A stretch of DNA of 64,000 nucleotides from HGM04593 sp045592125 (GCA_045592125.1 JAZNUE010000071.1:12664-76663), one strand, 5' to 3'. Numbered from the stretch's first letter, positions 45,301 through 53,800 are shown. Program-made: numbers and translations. Notes: a model not told the origin generated them from the sequence alone.

Positions 45301-46631
45301 CCGACAGGATTATCACCGACACCATCTACCTTGTTTGAAATGTAAGGAGGATTGTTGAGGAACGCATACTCCACGTTCACATAGAGCGGAAGGTCATACC
45401 CCTTCATCTCCCAGCAAGAGGGAACGTCGATATCATCCCAAGATGAGACATCGGCATCATTGCCCCAGAATGTATCTTCGCCCGGACGCGCAGATGGCTC
45501 GGGAACAAGATTGAATTTCCATGTGCCGTTGAGCGAGAGGTAATCGGCCTTCTCAGGAGTGAGCCATGGAAGAGTGTAGCTTGCATCCTCCTTCATGGCC
45601 GCTGTAGATGTATATGGAATAAAGGTCGCATGGGCTGCTTCCTTGTTCTCCTCGAACATCTGCTGGTCCTCCCAATAATTGCCTTTTGGACCGGCAACCA
45701 TCGTAAAGAAGAACTTGCTGTTATCACCATCCTTGCTGGCAGAAGCAATCAGGCCGCTACCGCTGGCCTTTAAGTAGTATCTTGTACTTTTATATGTCGC
45801 CGTAAGATAGAAGCAGCCATCACCAGCATCCTCCAGAACCAGATTCTGATTTTCGTTGTTCACATCCGTGCTATAAATAAGCGGTGTCTTGTCACCGTTG
45901 AGGAAGAGATCTATTGACTGGTTGCAGCTGTTTGAGGTCAGCACCAGGCCTTTCTTTCCATTAGAGACCCTCCATGACTGGGCTGCATCATCTGCGACAT
46001 AGGGTTTCATCTCAATAAGTGCCCCAAGCTCACCACTCGCCGGGGCAGTAATTACGTTCTTAGTCGCAACATTGCTTATTACATAGCTCTTGCCGGCATA
46101 TACCTTAGCCAAAGTAAACTGTTTGCCCGTATTGTGGAAAACGTAGAGTATATCCTCAGGAGCATATTCGGTCAACATCATCGGATATCCGTCACTTGAC
46201 GGCGCAAGGAACTGGTAGGGATTCGACGCGTTTGCCATACGGTTATATCCATCGCCTGGGGCCACAATCCTAAAATGCTGGTTAGGGTTCGAAGGCTCAT
46301 AGTTCCACTGGACAGGATGGCCTACGCCGGGAGCCATATCAAGAGCCTTGCCTGATGTTGGGTTCACAAAGGAGAAAACACCATCGGTGCCAGTAGGATA
46401 CATTGCCCATTCTTGGCCTGCACTTGATTCATTGCCCGCCGCGAATACAATCCTTGCGTCGTTGTTAACATTGTCGCCATTAGAGAGGAACTTGCCATTT
46501 GCAAGGTTCTCGATACGGTACACCGTAACATTCTCTACGCTTGGCTTCAGTTCTTCGGCACTGGCAATTGTTGCCGGCACACATGCGAGCGACGCAAGTG
46601 CCACAGCAAAAAGTCTTGAGATTCTTTTCAT
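42363..46631 (-). CDS. Large GH2 beta-galactosidase with N-terminal ricin-like region and T9SS-type tail
   Basis: A 1422-residue secreted enzyme with a signal peptide (MKRISRLFAVALASLACVPATIASA). About 30-330 is a double beta-trefoil/ricin-like region ('NGKFLSNGDNVNN', 'GKALDMAPGVGHPVQWNYE'). The GH2 core follows: sugar-binding and Ig-like domains, then the TIM barrel with acid/base E786 in 'SLGNESG' and nucleophile E852 in 'FLCEYAHAMGN'; about 1040-1320 is the small-chain (Bgal_small_N) domain. The last 70 residues ('YIAVIKCGGEVRSHRFIKW' at the end) look like a T9SS sorting domain. It would release terminal beta-galactose from host or dietary glycans outside the cell. Much longer than LacZ because of the lectin-like head and the tail. 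Confidence 0.92.
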   Translation of the reverse strand: MKRISRLFAVALASLACVPATIASAEELKPSVENVTVYRIENLANGKFLSNGDNVNNDARIVFAAGNESSAGQEWAMYPTGTDGVFSFVNPTSGKALDMAPGVGHPVQWNYEPSNPNQHFRIVAPGDGYNRMANASNPYQFLAPSSDGYPMMLTEYAPEDILYVFHNTGKQFTLAKVYAGKSYVISNVATKNVITAPASGELGALIEMKPYVADDAAQSWRVSNGKKGLVLTSNSCNQSIDLFLNGDKTPLIYSTDVNNENQNLVLEDAGDGCFYLTATYKSTRYYLKASGSGLIASASKDGDNSKFFFTMVAGPKGNYWEDQQMFEENKEAAHATFIPYTSTAAMKEDASYTLPWLTPEKADYLSLNGTWKFNLVPEPSARPGEDTFWGNDADVSSWDDIDVPSCWEMKGYDLPLYVNVEYAFLNNPPYISNKVDGVGDNPVGSYRRTFTLPEGWDAKNVFLHFDGLYSAAFVWVNGKYVGYTQGGNNDHEFDISAHVRTGENNICVQVFRWSDASYLEGQDMFHMSGMHRDVYLYATPKTFVRDHYITSTLNSTYNGGSMNVAIEVDNRTGVAASKSVEAELIAPDGTAVAAKSASVELAEGVTAASCNILFEGLSDLQAWTAETPDLYTVVVRQKDTAGNEEMVFSTKYGFRHIEIKGGVVLINGQRVYFKGVNTQDTHPLYGRTMDNATMLKDIELMKQANVNMVRTSHYPRAAKMYAMFDYYGLYVMDEADVECHKSWTDKKDNSISNDPTWMAQYVDRTVRMVYRDRNHPSVVFWSLGNESGVGVNFDATYSATRALDSRPIHYEGYSNVNSANNTDMDSKMYPNLSYTQNHCANSIGGEPFFLCEYAHAMGNAVGNLQDYWDIIEGSKYGIGGCIWDWVDQSVYDPQAIKNGQLEKNGFLHYTSGYDYPGPHQGNFCNNGIITADRAWTAKLTEVKKVYQYVKFTYSNGSLIIKNKYNFIDLNGFTLRYKVLCDGNVVEENTMEMPSVAPGATKSVRLSVATALESGKEYALNVELLKNNAEAWCEAGYPMATEQFVLQERTSLAAAPQGSETLTVNKSNGVSVTNSNISFKLDAKGFVTEWIANGVQVVEPGSFPIYSNIRWIENESPYGEHVFGDKSAAISSATVSSALSGDAKTCSIKVNVDHSKCPYVITYTVYSSGVVDMKVNYSPKTNALRRIGLDMLFPAGYENIEYYAKGPWENYIDRQTGSFLGRYTTTVDDMFEMYAHPQSHGNRMALRDFTLWNPENGNAIKVETEGEVSFSLSHYDQAQYLVPELHPWDLKKDDVVYATIDYMQRGIGNGSCGPGTEAKYYCPYSPVSHKLRISTVNGKETGVGNVGIAATAIVYEVESQALRCTGLPEGAEVSVVNFGGAQVGNAVAVGGEAVVSLAAQPQSPYIAVIKCGGEVRSHRFIKW

Positions 46632-46710
46632 AGATATCGCTAGTTTTATCAATATACGTCAAATTATGGTGCCTGCCCTGCAAGCACCTGTGACATAACA
46701 TTAGTTTTTA

Positions 46711-46718
46711 CAAAGATA
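46711..46718 (-). promoter_or_regulatory. Promoter -7 box of the beta-galactosidase
   Basis: TATCTTTG on the minus strand, exact TAnnTTTG match, 80 bp upstream of the start. No sugar-responsive operator was recognised. Confidence 0.55.
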
Positions 46719-46798
46719 TGAAAAGTTATGAATTTATAATAAACTATAAAATATAAGTTACGTGTTTTATAATTTTTTCAGAACTCGCAATTTTGGAG

Positions 46799-46806
46799 TA
46801 TCTTCG
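46799..46806 (+). promoter_or_regulatory. Promoter -7 box of the M23 peptidase
   Basis: TATCTTCG on the plus strand, 33 bp before the start. It lies back to back with the beta-galactosidase promoter. Confidence 0.55.
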
Positions 46807-46838
46807 CACAGGGTTCATAAAGGACACAGAAAAACGCG

Positions 46839-48143
46839 ATGAAAAGAAACATTATAGCAATAACGGCCATTGCAGTTGCCGCAGCGGCAGGATTATCCCT
46901 GGCCTTTATTACAAAAGAAGAGAAAACTGCAGGCAAGCTGCAGGCCGAGACTGTAGAAGACACCGTTCCGCCGGCACCTGCAGTAATGAAATATGGGTTG
47001 CCAATTGAAGAGTTTATTGTAAGATATGACACAGTAAAGCCAAGGGAGACCCTTGCCGAGGTGCTTTTCGGGTTCGGGTTCAGCGCACAGCAGATACATG
47101 ACCTCACCCAATGCCCCGACAGCATATTCGACGAGAGGAAGATACGGCCGGGGCAGGCCTGCGCGCTCCTTTGCGGCAGCGACAGCACGCCCCGTCATTT
47201 CATCTACGAGACAAGCCCCAAGAGCTATGTGACTTTTGACATTGCCAACGGTTTCAGCGCAGCAAGGCACGAAAAGCCCACCTGCTGGAAGACAGGCGAG
47301 GTTGCCGGGCGCGTAAGCTCGTCGCTGTGGGTTGCCATGGAAGAGAGCAACGCTTCGCCGCAGCTTGCAGTGCTCATGTCGCATATTTTCGGATGGTCGG
47401 TAGACTTCTTCGGCATTCAGCAGGGAGACGAGTTCCGCCTCATCTATTCGCAGGAGCATGCTGAAGACAAGCCATTGAACAATTACCGCATTGAGGCCGC
47501 GTCATTCTGCGCTTCGGGCAACACAGTATATGCCATACCATTCACACAGGGCGAAGAAGGAGAGCTCTTCTACAACACCGACGGCAACAGCCTTGAAGGA
47601 GCATTCCTGAAGACCCCGCTCGATTTCTACCGTATTTCGTCAAAGTTCTCCAACAGCCGCTACCATCCAGTGCTCAAGCGTTACCGCGCCCATCATGGCG
47701 TAGACTATGCAGCGCCAAAAGGCACACCGGTATATGCCATAGGCAGCGGCAAGGTAATAAAGAAAGGCTACCAGGCCAACGGCGGAGGCAACTACGTGAA
47801 GATTCGCCACAACAGCACCTACACGACAACCTACATGCACCTTTCAAAGTTCGCGAAAGGACTTAAGGAAGGGGACTACGTGAAGCAGAAGCAGGTAATA
47901 GGATATGTAGGCTCTACAGGACTATCGACCGGGCCTCACCTCGACTTCCGTGTACACGAGAACGGCAAGCCCATTAACCCGCTCACAATAAAGTCACAGC
48001 CCAAGATGCCCATAAGCGACGCCAACAAGGAGGCATTCGCAATTATCAGGGACTCGCTGGTAAACAGGCTGCAGTCAATACCTATGGAGACAGCGGTTAT
48101 AAATGCTGAAGAACAAGGCATGCAAGGGCCAAAGGCGAGCTAG
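46839..48143 (+). CDS. M23 family metallopeptidase (LytM-type)
   Basis: A 434-residue envelope protein with an N-terminal signal/anchor helix ('IIAITAIAVAAAAGLSLAFI'). A LysM-/OapA-like region (about 55-210) precedes the M23 domain (about 275-385). The zinc ligands are H286 and D289 in 'HHGVDYAAPKGTPV' and H373 in 'HLDFRVH', so it should be active. Members cut peptidoglycan cross-links or act in division. A helical tail follows. Confidence 0.93.
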   Translation: MKRNIIAITAIAVAAAAGLSLAFITKEEKTAGKLQAETVEDTVPPAPAVMKYGLPIEEFIVRYDTVKPRETLAEVLFGFGFSAQQIHDLTQCPDSIFDERKIRPGQACALLCGSDSTPRHFIYETSPKSYVTFDIANGFSAARHEKPTCWKTGEVAGRVSSSLWVAMEESNASPQLAVLMSHIFGWSVDFFGIQQGDEFRLIYSQEHAEDKPLNNYRIEAASFCASGNTVYAIPFTQGEEGELFYNTDGNSLEGAFLKTPLDFYRISSKFSNSRYHPVLKRYRAHHGVDYAAPKGTPVYAIGSGKVIKKGYQANGGGNYVKIRHNSTYTTTYMHLSKFAKGLKEGDYVKQKQVIGYVGSTGLSTGPHLDFRVHENGKPINPLTIKSQPKMPISDANKEAFAIIRDSLVNRLQSIPMETAVINAEEQGMQGPKAS

Positions 48144-48163
48144 CCGAACATAGGCAAGGATTC

Positions 48164-48463
48164 CTAAGGACGATTCTTTCTCTTCGGGTTTGCAGGAAAC
48201 CATCCCTTCTCTACCCTCTTCTTCTGATGGAACACCTCGCCGATACTCCAGAAGGAGGAGAAGGCCACAACCCCCAGAATTATTGAGACAGTAAGATTGG
48301 CGGTCATAAGCGAGGCAACGCCCGACGCAATCCCAAGCAGCAGGAAAAGCCACCAGCTCCGCACACCTATATAGTATTCCGCCTTAATTACAAGCGGATG
48401 AAAGACTCCTATTACAAGAAATGTAACTATACCTATTATTATTCCTGAAAAATTAAGTTCCAT
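48164..48463 (-). CDS. DUF4491 family membrane protein
   Basis: A 99-residue membrane protein with three helices: 'FSGIIIGIVTFLVIGVFHPLVIKAEYYIG', 'WWLFLLLGIASGVASLMT' and 'LTVSIILGVVAFSSFWSIGEVFHQKKRVEKGWFP'. These match DUF4491, a small Bacteroidetes family of unknown function. The start at 48463 (MELNFSG) is the family's; a longer frame adds six residues. It faces the M23 gene with 20 bp between stops. Confidence 0.9.
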   Translation of the reverse strand: MELNFSGIIIGIVTFLVIGVFHPLVIKAEYYIGVRSWWLFLLLGIASGVASLMTANLTVSIILGVVAFSSFWSIGEVFHQKKRVEKGWFPANPKRKNRP

Positions 48464-48485
48464 AATCTGTTTCAAAATCACCCGG

Positions 48486-48517
48486 CAAAAATAGCGACAA
48501 AACAGAGAAACGCAAAA
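48486..48517 (-). promoter_or_regulatory. Promoter of the DUF4491 gene
   Basis: On the minus strand TTTTG (48517-48513), 19 nt, then TATTTTTG (48493-48486), 22 bp before the ATG. Confidence 0.75.
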
Positions 48518-48523
48518 GAATTA

Positions 48524-48555
48524 TTTGTTGTTTTCGCATTGTTCGTTTATTTTTG
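48524..48555 (+). promoter_or_regulatory. Promoter of the alpha-fucosidase
   Basis: TTTG (48524-48527), 20 nt, then TATTTTTG (48548-48555), 35 bp upstream of the start. It is divergent from the DUF4491 promoter, with the two -33 boxes only 6 bp apart. Confidence 0.75.
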
Positions 48556-48590
48556 CAGGTGATGTACAATCCACAAATAGCATAACAATC

Positions 48591-49916
48591 ATGAACATTC
48601 TAAAGAAAATAATCCACGCTGGGGCATTAGCGACACTGCTTTTTGCCTCTACTGCCGCCAATGCACAGACGGCTGGGTACATCCCTACCCCGGAGAACCT
48701 TAAGGCACGTCAGGAGTTTGCTGACAGCAAGTTCGGAATCTTCATCCACTGGGGCATATACAGCATGTTCGCGCAGGGCGAGTGGTACCTGCAGAACTTC
48801 CCTATTGACAAGGCCGAGTATGCAAAGGCTGCCGACGCATTCTACCCTCACCGCTTTGACGCAAAAGCATGGGTATCGGCAATAAAGGATGCTGGCGCAA
48901 GATACATATGCTTCACAAGCCGCCATCACGACAGTTTCTCAATGTGGGACACAGAGCAGAGCAGCTACAACATTGTTGACGCTACCCCGTTCGGGCGTGA
49001 CGTAATAAAGGAACTTGCCGAGGAGTGCCACAGGCAGGGCATAAAGTTGCACCTCTACTACTCGCACATTGACTGGGCACGCGATGACTATCCCCTAGGG
49101 CGCACAGGGACACAGGTAATAGGACGCGACAAGGCAAAGGCCGACTGGCCCGCATACTATGACTTCATGAACAAGCAGCTTACCGAGCTGCTTACCAATT
49201 ATGGCGAGATTGGAGCAATATGGTTCGACGGCAAGTGGGACCGCGACCAGGACACTGTCCCCTTCAACTGGCAGCTCGACGAGCAGTATGCCATGATACA
49301 CCGCCTTCAGCCCGCCTGCCTCATCGGCAACAACCACCACGAGACACCTGCTCCGGGCGAGGACATACAGATATTCGAGCGCGATCTTCCAGGCGAGAAC
49401 AAGGCCGGCCTTAGCGGGCAGGATGTAAGCCGCCTGCCTCTTGAGACATGCCAGACAATGAACGGCATGTGGGGATACAAGCTAGTAGACCAGAACTACA
49501 AGAGTACCGAGACACTGCTACGCCTGCTCATAAGCACATCGGGCAAGGGAGCGAACCTTCTGCTGAATGTAGGCCCGCAGCCCAATGGAGAAATCCCCGC
49601 CGCTGCCCTTGAGCGCATGAAGGAGATGGGCGAATGGCTGCGCGCCAACGGCGAGACCGTATACGGCACAACAGCCGGCGACATTCCTGCCCAGGATTGG
49701 GGCGTGACCACACGTAAGGGCAACCGCCTTTTCGTGCATATCTTCAGCCACGACAGCAACGAGCTCCAGCTTCCGCTTGAATGCAAGGTAAAGAAAGCAT
49801 TTACATTCGCCGACAAGAAACCAGTCAGGTTCAAGAAGACAAAAGAAGGCGTAAGGCTGATACTTAACGAGGTTCCACAAGGGACAGATTATATTGTAGA
49901 GCTTATCACCAGGTAA
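48591..49916 (+). CDS. Alpha-L-fucosidase (GH29)
   Basis: A 441-residue secreted enzyme with signal peptide (MNILKKIIHAGALATLLFASTAANAQ). The TIM barrel shows 'FGIFIHWGIYSMFAQGEWY', 'AKYI/RYICFTSRHHDSFSMWDT' and nucleophile D213 in 'AIWFDGKWD', followed by a C-terminal beta-sandwich. It removes terminal alpha-fucose from fucosylated glycans such as mucin or milk oligosaccharides. Its retaining mechanism and the nearby beta-galactosidase suggest they act on the same host glycans. The start at 48591 follows a strong promoter. Confidence 0.95.
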   Translation: MNILKKIIHAGALATLLFASTAANAQTAGYIPTPENLKARQEFADSKFGIFIHWGIYSMFAQGEWYLQNFPIDKAEYAKAADAFYPHRFDAKAWVSAIKDAGARYICFTSRHHDSFSMWDTEQSSYNIVDATPFGRDVIKELAEECHRQGIKLHLYYSHIDWARDDYPLGRTGTQVIGRDKAKADWPAYYDFMNKQLTELLTNYGEIGAIWFDGKWDRDQDTVPFNWQLDEQYAMIHRLQPACLIGNNHHETPAPGEDIQIFERDLPGENKAGLSGQDVSRLPLETCQTMNGMWGYKLVDQNYKSTETLLRLLISTSGKGANLLLNVGPQPNGEIPAAALERMKEMGEWLRANGETVYGTTAGDIPAQDWGVTTRKGNRLFVHIFSHDSNELQLPLECKVKKAFTFADKKPVRFKKTKEGVRLILNEVPQGTDYIVELITR

Positions 49917-49936
49917 CAATATAGCAGACAAAAGTT

Positions 49937-49961
49937 TTCACCTTTCAGTATTCACCTTTCA
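49937..49961. repeat. Two direct copies of an 11-bp unit in the cutC leader
   Basis: TTCACCTTTCA at 49937-49947 and 49951-49961, with a third partial copy (ACCTT) after it. Such TTTCACC repeats recur in Bacteroidales intergenic regions. Confidence 0.7.
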
Positions 49962-49972
49962 CCTTAAATATT

Positions 49973-50707
49973 ATGGCAACACTTGAAATCTGCGCCGGCA
50001 GCGTTGAGAGCGCAATTGCCGCACGCGACGGCGGAGCACAGCGCATTGAACTTTGCGCAGCGCTGGAGATTGGCGGCGTGACCCCCTCGGCCGGCCTCAT
50101 TGCCGAAGCACGCAAGGTTGAAGGACTGGTACTGAACGTAATAATACGCCCGCGTGGGGGCGATTTCCTCTACAATGAATATGAGGCAGCATGCATGGAA
50201 CAGGACATACGCACCTGCAAGCAGCTGGGCGCCGACGGAGTTGTCATTGGCGCGCTTACTGCAGACGGCGATATTGACACCGCGCTGTGCAGGCGCCTTA
50301 TTGCAGCAGCCAAAGGCATGAGCGTCACCTTCCACCGTGCATTCGACATGTGCCGCGACCCGCAGAAAGCGCTCGAGGAACTTATATCACTTGGGTGCGA
50401 CAGGGTACTCACTTCGGGCCAGGCCGGGACTGCCGAAGCTGGAATACCTTTACTTAAGAAACTTGTGGAGCAGGCCAGCGGACGCATATCCATAATGCCA
50501 GGCTGCGGAGTGAACAACAGCAATGCAGCAGCAATACTGCTGGCAACAGGAGCAAAGGAGATTCACGCCTCAGCACGCAAGAGCGTTGGCAGCGGAATGA
50601 GGTTCCGCCACAGCGGAGTATCCATGGGTACACCCGGCAGCGACGAATATGCCCGCAAGGAGACATGCAAGGAAGAGGTGAAGGCTATTGCCACAAGTAT
50701 TCGCTGA
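49973..50707 (+). CDS. cutC: CutC family protein
   Basis: A 244-residue TIM-barrel protein. 'LEICAGSVESAIAARDGGAQRIELCAAL', 'LNVIIRPRGGDFLYNEYE' and 'SVTFHRAFDMCRDPQKALEELI' are typical CutC motifs. The family was linked to copper tolerance but the actual activity is disputed and may be a sugar or aldehyde lyase. It follows the fucosidase by 56 bp. Confidence 0.95.
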   Translation: MATLEICAGSVESAIAARDGGAQRIELCAALEIGGVTPSAGLIAEARKVEGLVLNVIIRPRGGDFLYNEYEAACMEQDIRTCKQLGADGVVIGALTADGDIDTALCRRLIAAAKGMSVTFHRAFDMCRDPQKALEELISLGCDRVLTSGQAGTAEAGIPLLKKLVEQASGRISIMPGCGVNNSNAAAILLATGAKEIHASARKSVGSGMRFRHSGVSMGTPGSDEYARKETCKEEVKAIATSIR

Positions 50708-50717
50708 ACCGCTTGAC

Positions 50718-50761
50718 ATAAATGCCATATGGCGGCCCTGGGGCCGCCATATGGCATTTAT
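50718..50761. terminator. 20-bp hairpin after cutC
   Basis: Perfect 20-bp stem (50718-50737 with 50742-50761), CTGG loop, ending in AT-rich bases on both sides. It lies between cutC and the convergent small ORF, so it serves both directions. Confidence 0.85.
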
Positions 50762-50788
50762 AATTTATAATAAGAAAGAATATAATCC

Positions 50789-50947
50789 CTACACAGCACC
50801 AAGCGACTGCAGCCAATAGTAGAAATCATCTACCGTCGCATACTCATTCATTTCTACATAGTTGATTGCATAGTCAAGCGACACTGCACACCCGTAATTG
50901 ATGTACAGTTCCTCAACTAGCAGCTCAGGGCTTATAGGCGTAAACAT
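50789..50947 (-). CDS. Small 52-residue acidic protein
   Basis: An open frame of 52 codons plus stop (starts MFTPISPELL, ends WLQSLGAV). It begins 4 bp after the stop of the transglutaminase gene on the same strand, the spacing of translational coupling. The protein is acidic, with Tyr-rich middle ('LDYAINYVEMNEYATVDDFYYW') and no family I recognise. It may be a partner of the transglutaminase protein. Confidence 0.6.
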   Translation of the reverse strand: MFTPISPELLVEELYINYGCAVSLDYAINYVEMNEYATVDDFYYWLQSLGAV

Positions 50948-50951
50948 TACT

Positions 50952-53594
50952 TTATTGCAGTTTCTGGATTACCTTGATAAGCTGCTCGCCAAGGCCTATT
51001 GAATATCCCTGCGACATGAACACCACGCGGTTGAACGTGTCTGCAACAAGGATTACAGGACGGTTAGGGTTCTGCAGCTTCATGTTCCTCACAATCTCGT
51101 TATAGATTGTATCGTCAATATCTGTTCCCCACACTACAGTAGAAGGCAGGTTAGGGAAGTCATTGACAAAACGGGCGGCCTCGCTCTTGTCGCGGAAAAG
51201 CAGCACCATCTTCTGCCCCCATTTCTCAAAGTCCTCCTTATAAGGCATTACATCGCGCAGGAAATGGTTAACCGGTTCGCTGCCTGGCGCAATAAGCGCT
51301 ATTATGTAATATCCGCGGCCAGTTGCCGAAAGCAGCGAGCGGCTGCGCTCCTCGGCAGTATCGTAGAAGAGGTTCTCGCTGTTGAAGTCGCCAATAACCT
51401 GCAGTTCCTCGCTGCTCTCACGCTGCACATAATCCAGCACCGTCTCTTTGCCCTCTGCCACATTAAAGAACGTAAGGTGCGCCTGCACTCCGCCGTCGGC
51501 CATGCGCGTACCAGTCATCATAAGGTAGCTGCCAGCATCCAGGGAAGCGCCGTCGCTGAAATGCGAGCCTACGGTCGTTGCCTCCTCGGGATATCCAAGA
51601 AGCTGAAGGCGACCGCCGGCAATCCTTGAGATTGAGAAGTGCGAGTAGTACTTGGGATTATCGAAATAACGTGTAGGGGTGAACTTCGCCTTGAGGGTAC
51701 CTTGGGGGGCATTCTCATTGGACGAGGCCTCAAAGTCTACATCGGCCCACTTGCCAGGCGAAGGCATATACTGGGTCTTGCCGGTAACCTCGTCAATGCG
51801 TGCAGGGATTCCTATAGCACGTGCTCCTGCCACAAAGAAGATGTCGCGCGAATGGGCGTCGGCAACTCGCATCTCCCACACGCCCTTGGGCGACATGCAC
51901 AGCGACAGCGGGTTCCAGTCGCCGTTCACCGTAATATTCTCGCGGCACCAGGTGACCCAGCGCTGAGGGTCGCCAGCGAAGAACTGGCGCTTGCCGGCGT
52001 CAAATTTCTCGCGGAAGAACGCCTTATAGGGGGTGAGCATCTCATTGCTGACTCTTGGGTTAAGTATATATTTGCGGTATGTCTCATCATAGCTGCCGTT
52101 GCGCGCAGTGTTCCACAGGTGGTCCTCAAGGACATCGCGGCTGATGTCGCGCAAGTCCTTGTCCGACACTACAGAAAGCAGGTAATATGCAAGCTGCAGC
52201 TCTGCAGCAGGAGTAGCGGCAAGGAACTTCACAATAGTCTCGTGGTTGCCGCGTGCCCTCCTGAGCATATCGGCCAGCCTATCCCTGGCGTCACCGCCGA
52301 AACCAAGGCCCTCGACAAAGCGTATTGCCTCCTCGGGAGTAATGAAGGTTGACACATACGCAGCACGTATCGAATCCTCACGGGCAAAACGGCGGGCATT
52401 CTCTGCCGCCTGCTGCTCGCTAACATACGGCACCGTATTGCGCTCCGCGGGGGGGGTGATATCCATCTCAAACGACGCCGTGTAGCCAGGCTGCTTGTCA
52501 AGCACAACCGTTACATTGCTGTCCTTGCCTGCCGAGAACTTTGCAAAACCGAACTTGCCGTCCTTGGACGCCCACGCGACCATGTCGCCAAGGCCTGTAG
52601 TTATTGAAGTGCGGCCATCGCTGCCGCATACCTTTGTCGCGGCAGTGAAGAATTCGGCATAGTTGTATATCTTGAACTCTACAGTTGCCTCTACAGGAGC
52701 GCCTGTCTCGTCTACAACCAGTATATCTGTTGTCGCAACAGGAGCGTAGTTAGATGTTACATTGATTTCGGTGAAGCATGGAGTCACGCTAAGCACCTCC
52801 TCGGGACCGTCATACCGGCCAAACGCATTTGTGTGCATGAGCATTCCTCGCGAGGCCGGAGCATTGAACCAGGCAAGGTCGAGCACCGGTTCCGGCTCGC
52901 AGGCACCCAGGAAATGCCACTGGCCGTCAATCCAGGCCTCTACCCATGCATGGTTATTGTCGGTGTGGGCCCAGCGCGGAGTATATACCTGGCGGGCAGG
53001 GATGCCTACGGCACGCAAGGCTGCCACAGTGAATGTAGACTCCTCGCCGCAGCGGCCATAGGCCGTGCGCACTGTAGCAAGCGGCGAGCTCGTGCGTATG
53101 TCGCTGGGAGTGTATGTGACCTTCTCGTGACACCAGTGGTTCACCTCAAGCACAGCGTCGTGCATTGAAAGGCCAGACACGCGTTCCTTGAGTTCCTTGA
53201 AGAAAACCTCGCGGCTGTTGTCAAGGTCCTCGTTATTGACACGTACCGGAAGCACAAAGTGCAGGAACTCCCTCACTGGCACCCTCCTGCCCCACGGCAT
53301 TTCATATCGCGCCTTAAGGGCATAGCTGACATTGTTCAGGTGAAAATCGCCCGTATAGTCGGCAATGTCGGGCAGCGGCATATAGGCATACAGGAACTGC
53401 ATGGCCTGGAGCTGCTCCTTTGTGAGCCCTCTCTCAAAGACTGCAAAATAACTGTCATTGCCAATGGCCTGGCGGCGCTCGTTGAAGTCACGCGCAATCC
53501 TGCCGTCCTTGTCAAATGACTTCTGGGCATTAGCATTCCCGAAAGACAGGAGCGCGAGCACCAGTGCCGCAAAAATGAAGATTCTGTTTTTCAT
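50952..53594 (-). CDS. Secreted transglutaminase-like protein with thioredoxin-like C-terminal domain
   Basis: An 880-residue protein with a signal peptide (MKNRIFIFAALVLALLSFGNANAQ). The transglutaminase core has catalytic C182 in 'YGRCGEES' and H215 in 'DNNHAWVEAW'. A beta-sandwich region follows (about 300-400), then helical segments and a second transglutaminase-like or beta part (about 540-640). The C terminus (about 740-880, 'GYYIIALIAPGSEPVNHFLRDV', 'KMVLLFRDKSEAARFVNDFPNLPSTVVWG') looks like a thioredoxin fold without a CxxC. Bacterial transglutaminase-like proteins often act as proteases or peptide ligases; this one's substrate is unknown. Confidence 0.85.
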   Translation of the reverse strand: MKNRIFIFAALVLALLSFGNANAQKSFDKDGRIARDFNERRQAIGNDSYFAVFERGLTKEQLQAMQFLYAYMPLPDIADYTGDFHLNNVSYALKARYEMPWGRRVPVREFLHFVLPVRVNNEDLDNSREVFFKELKERVSGLSMHDAVLEVNHWCHEKVTYTPSDIRTSSPLATVRTAYGRCGEESTFTVAALRAVGIPARQVYTPRWAHTDNNHAWVEAWIDGQWHFLGACEPEPVLDLAWFNAPASRGMLMHTNAFGRYDGPEEVLSVTPCFTEINVTSNYAPVATTDILVVDETGAPVEATVEFKIYNYAEFFTAATKVCGSDGRTSITTGLGDMVAWASKDGKFGFAKFSAGKDSNVTVVLDKQPGYTASFEMDITPPAERNTVPYVSEQQAAENARRFAREDSIRAAYVSTFITPEEAIRFVEGLGFGGDARDRLADMLRRARGNHETIVKFLAATPAAELQLAYYLLSVVSDKDLRDISRDVLEDHLWNTARNGSYDETYRKYILNPRVSNEMLTPYKAFFREKFDAGKRQFFAGDPQRWVTWCRENITVNGDWNPLSLCMSPKGVWEMRVADAHSRDIFFVAGARAIGIPARIDEVTGKTQYMPSPGKWADVDFEASSNENAPQGTLKAKFTPTRYFDNPKYYSHFSISRIAGGRLQLLGYPEEATTVGSHFSDGASLDAGSYLMMTGTRMADGGVQAHLTFFNVAEGKETVLDYVQRESSEELQVIGDFNSENLFYDTAEERSRSLLSATGRGYYIIALIAPGSEPVNHFLRDVMPYKEDFEKWGQKMVLLFRDKSEAARFVNDFPNLPSTVVWGTDIDDTIYNEIVRNMKLQNPNRPVILVADTFNRVVFMSQGYSIGLGEQLIKVIQKLQ

Positions 53595-53644
53595 ATCGTG
53601 TTCTTTTTATGTCTCTTTTCTTAGGAAAGTCTCTAAACCAACCT

Positions 53645-53652
53645 CAAATATA
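53645..53652 (-). promoter_or_regulatory. Promoter -7 box of the transglutaminase gene
   Basis: TATATTTG on the minus strand, TAnnTTTG type, about 50 bp upstream of the start. Confidence 0.5.
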
Positions 53653-53758
53653 GCAACATTCGACGGATAAAGAGCATAAAAACGCGAAGAATGTGGCAAT
53701 CGGGCTGTGCTATGCCACAAAAACCCGCCCGCGCGCCCGTTATTCTAATAACTTTTGC

Positions 53759-53766
53759 TAACTTCG
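53759..53766 (+). promoter_or_regulatory. Promoter -7 box of the ABC exporter
   Basis: TAACTTCG on the plus strand, about 35-60 bp before the possible starts. Confidence 0.5.
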
Positions 53767-53800
53767 CAGATTAGAACAGTGCAAAATCCTAGGATACATC

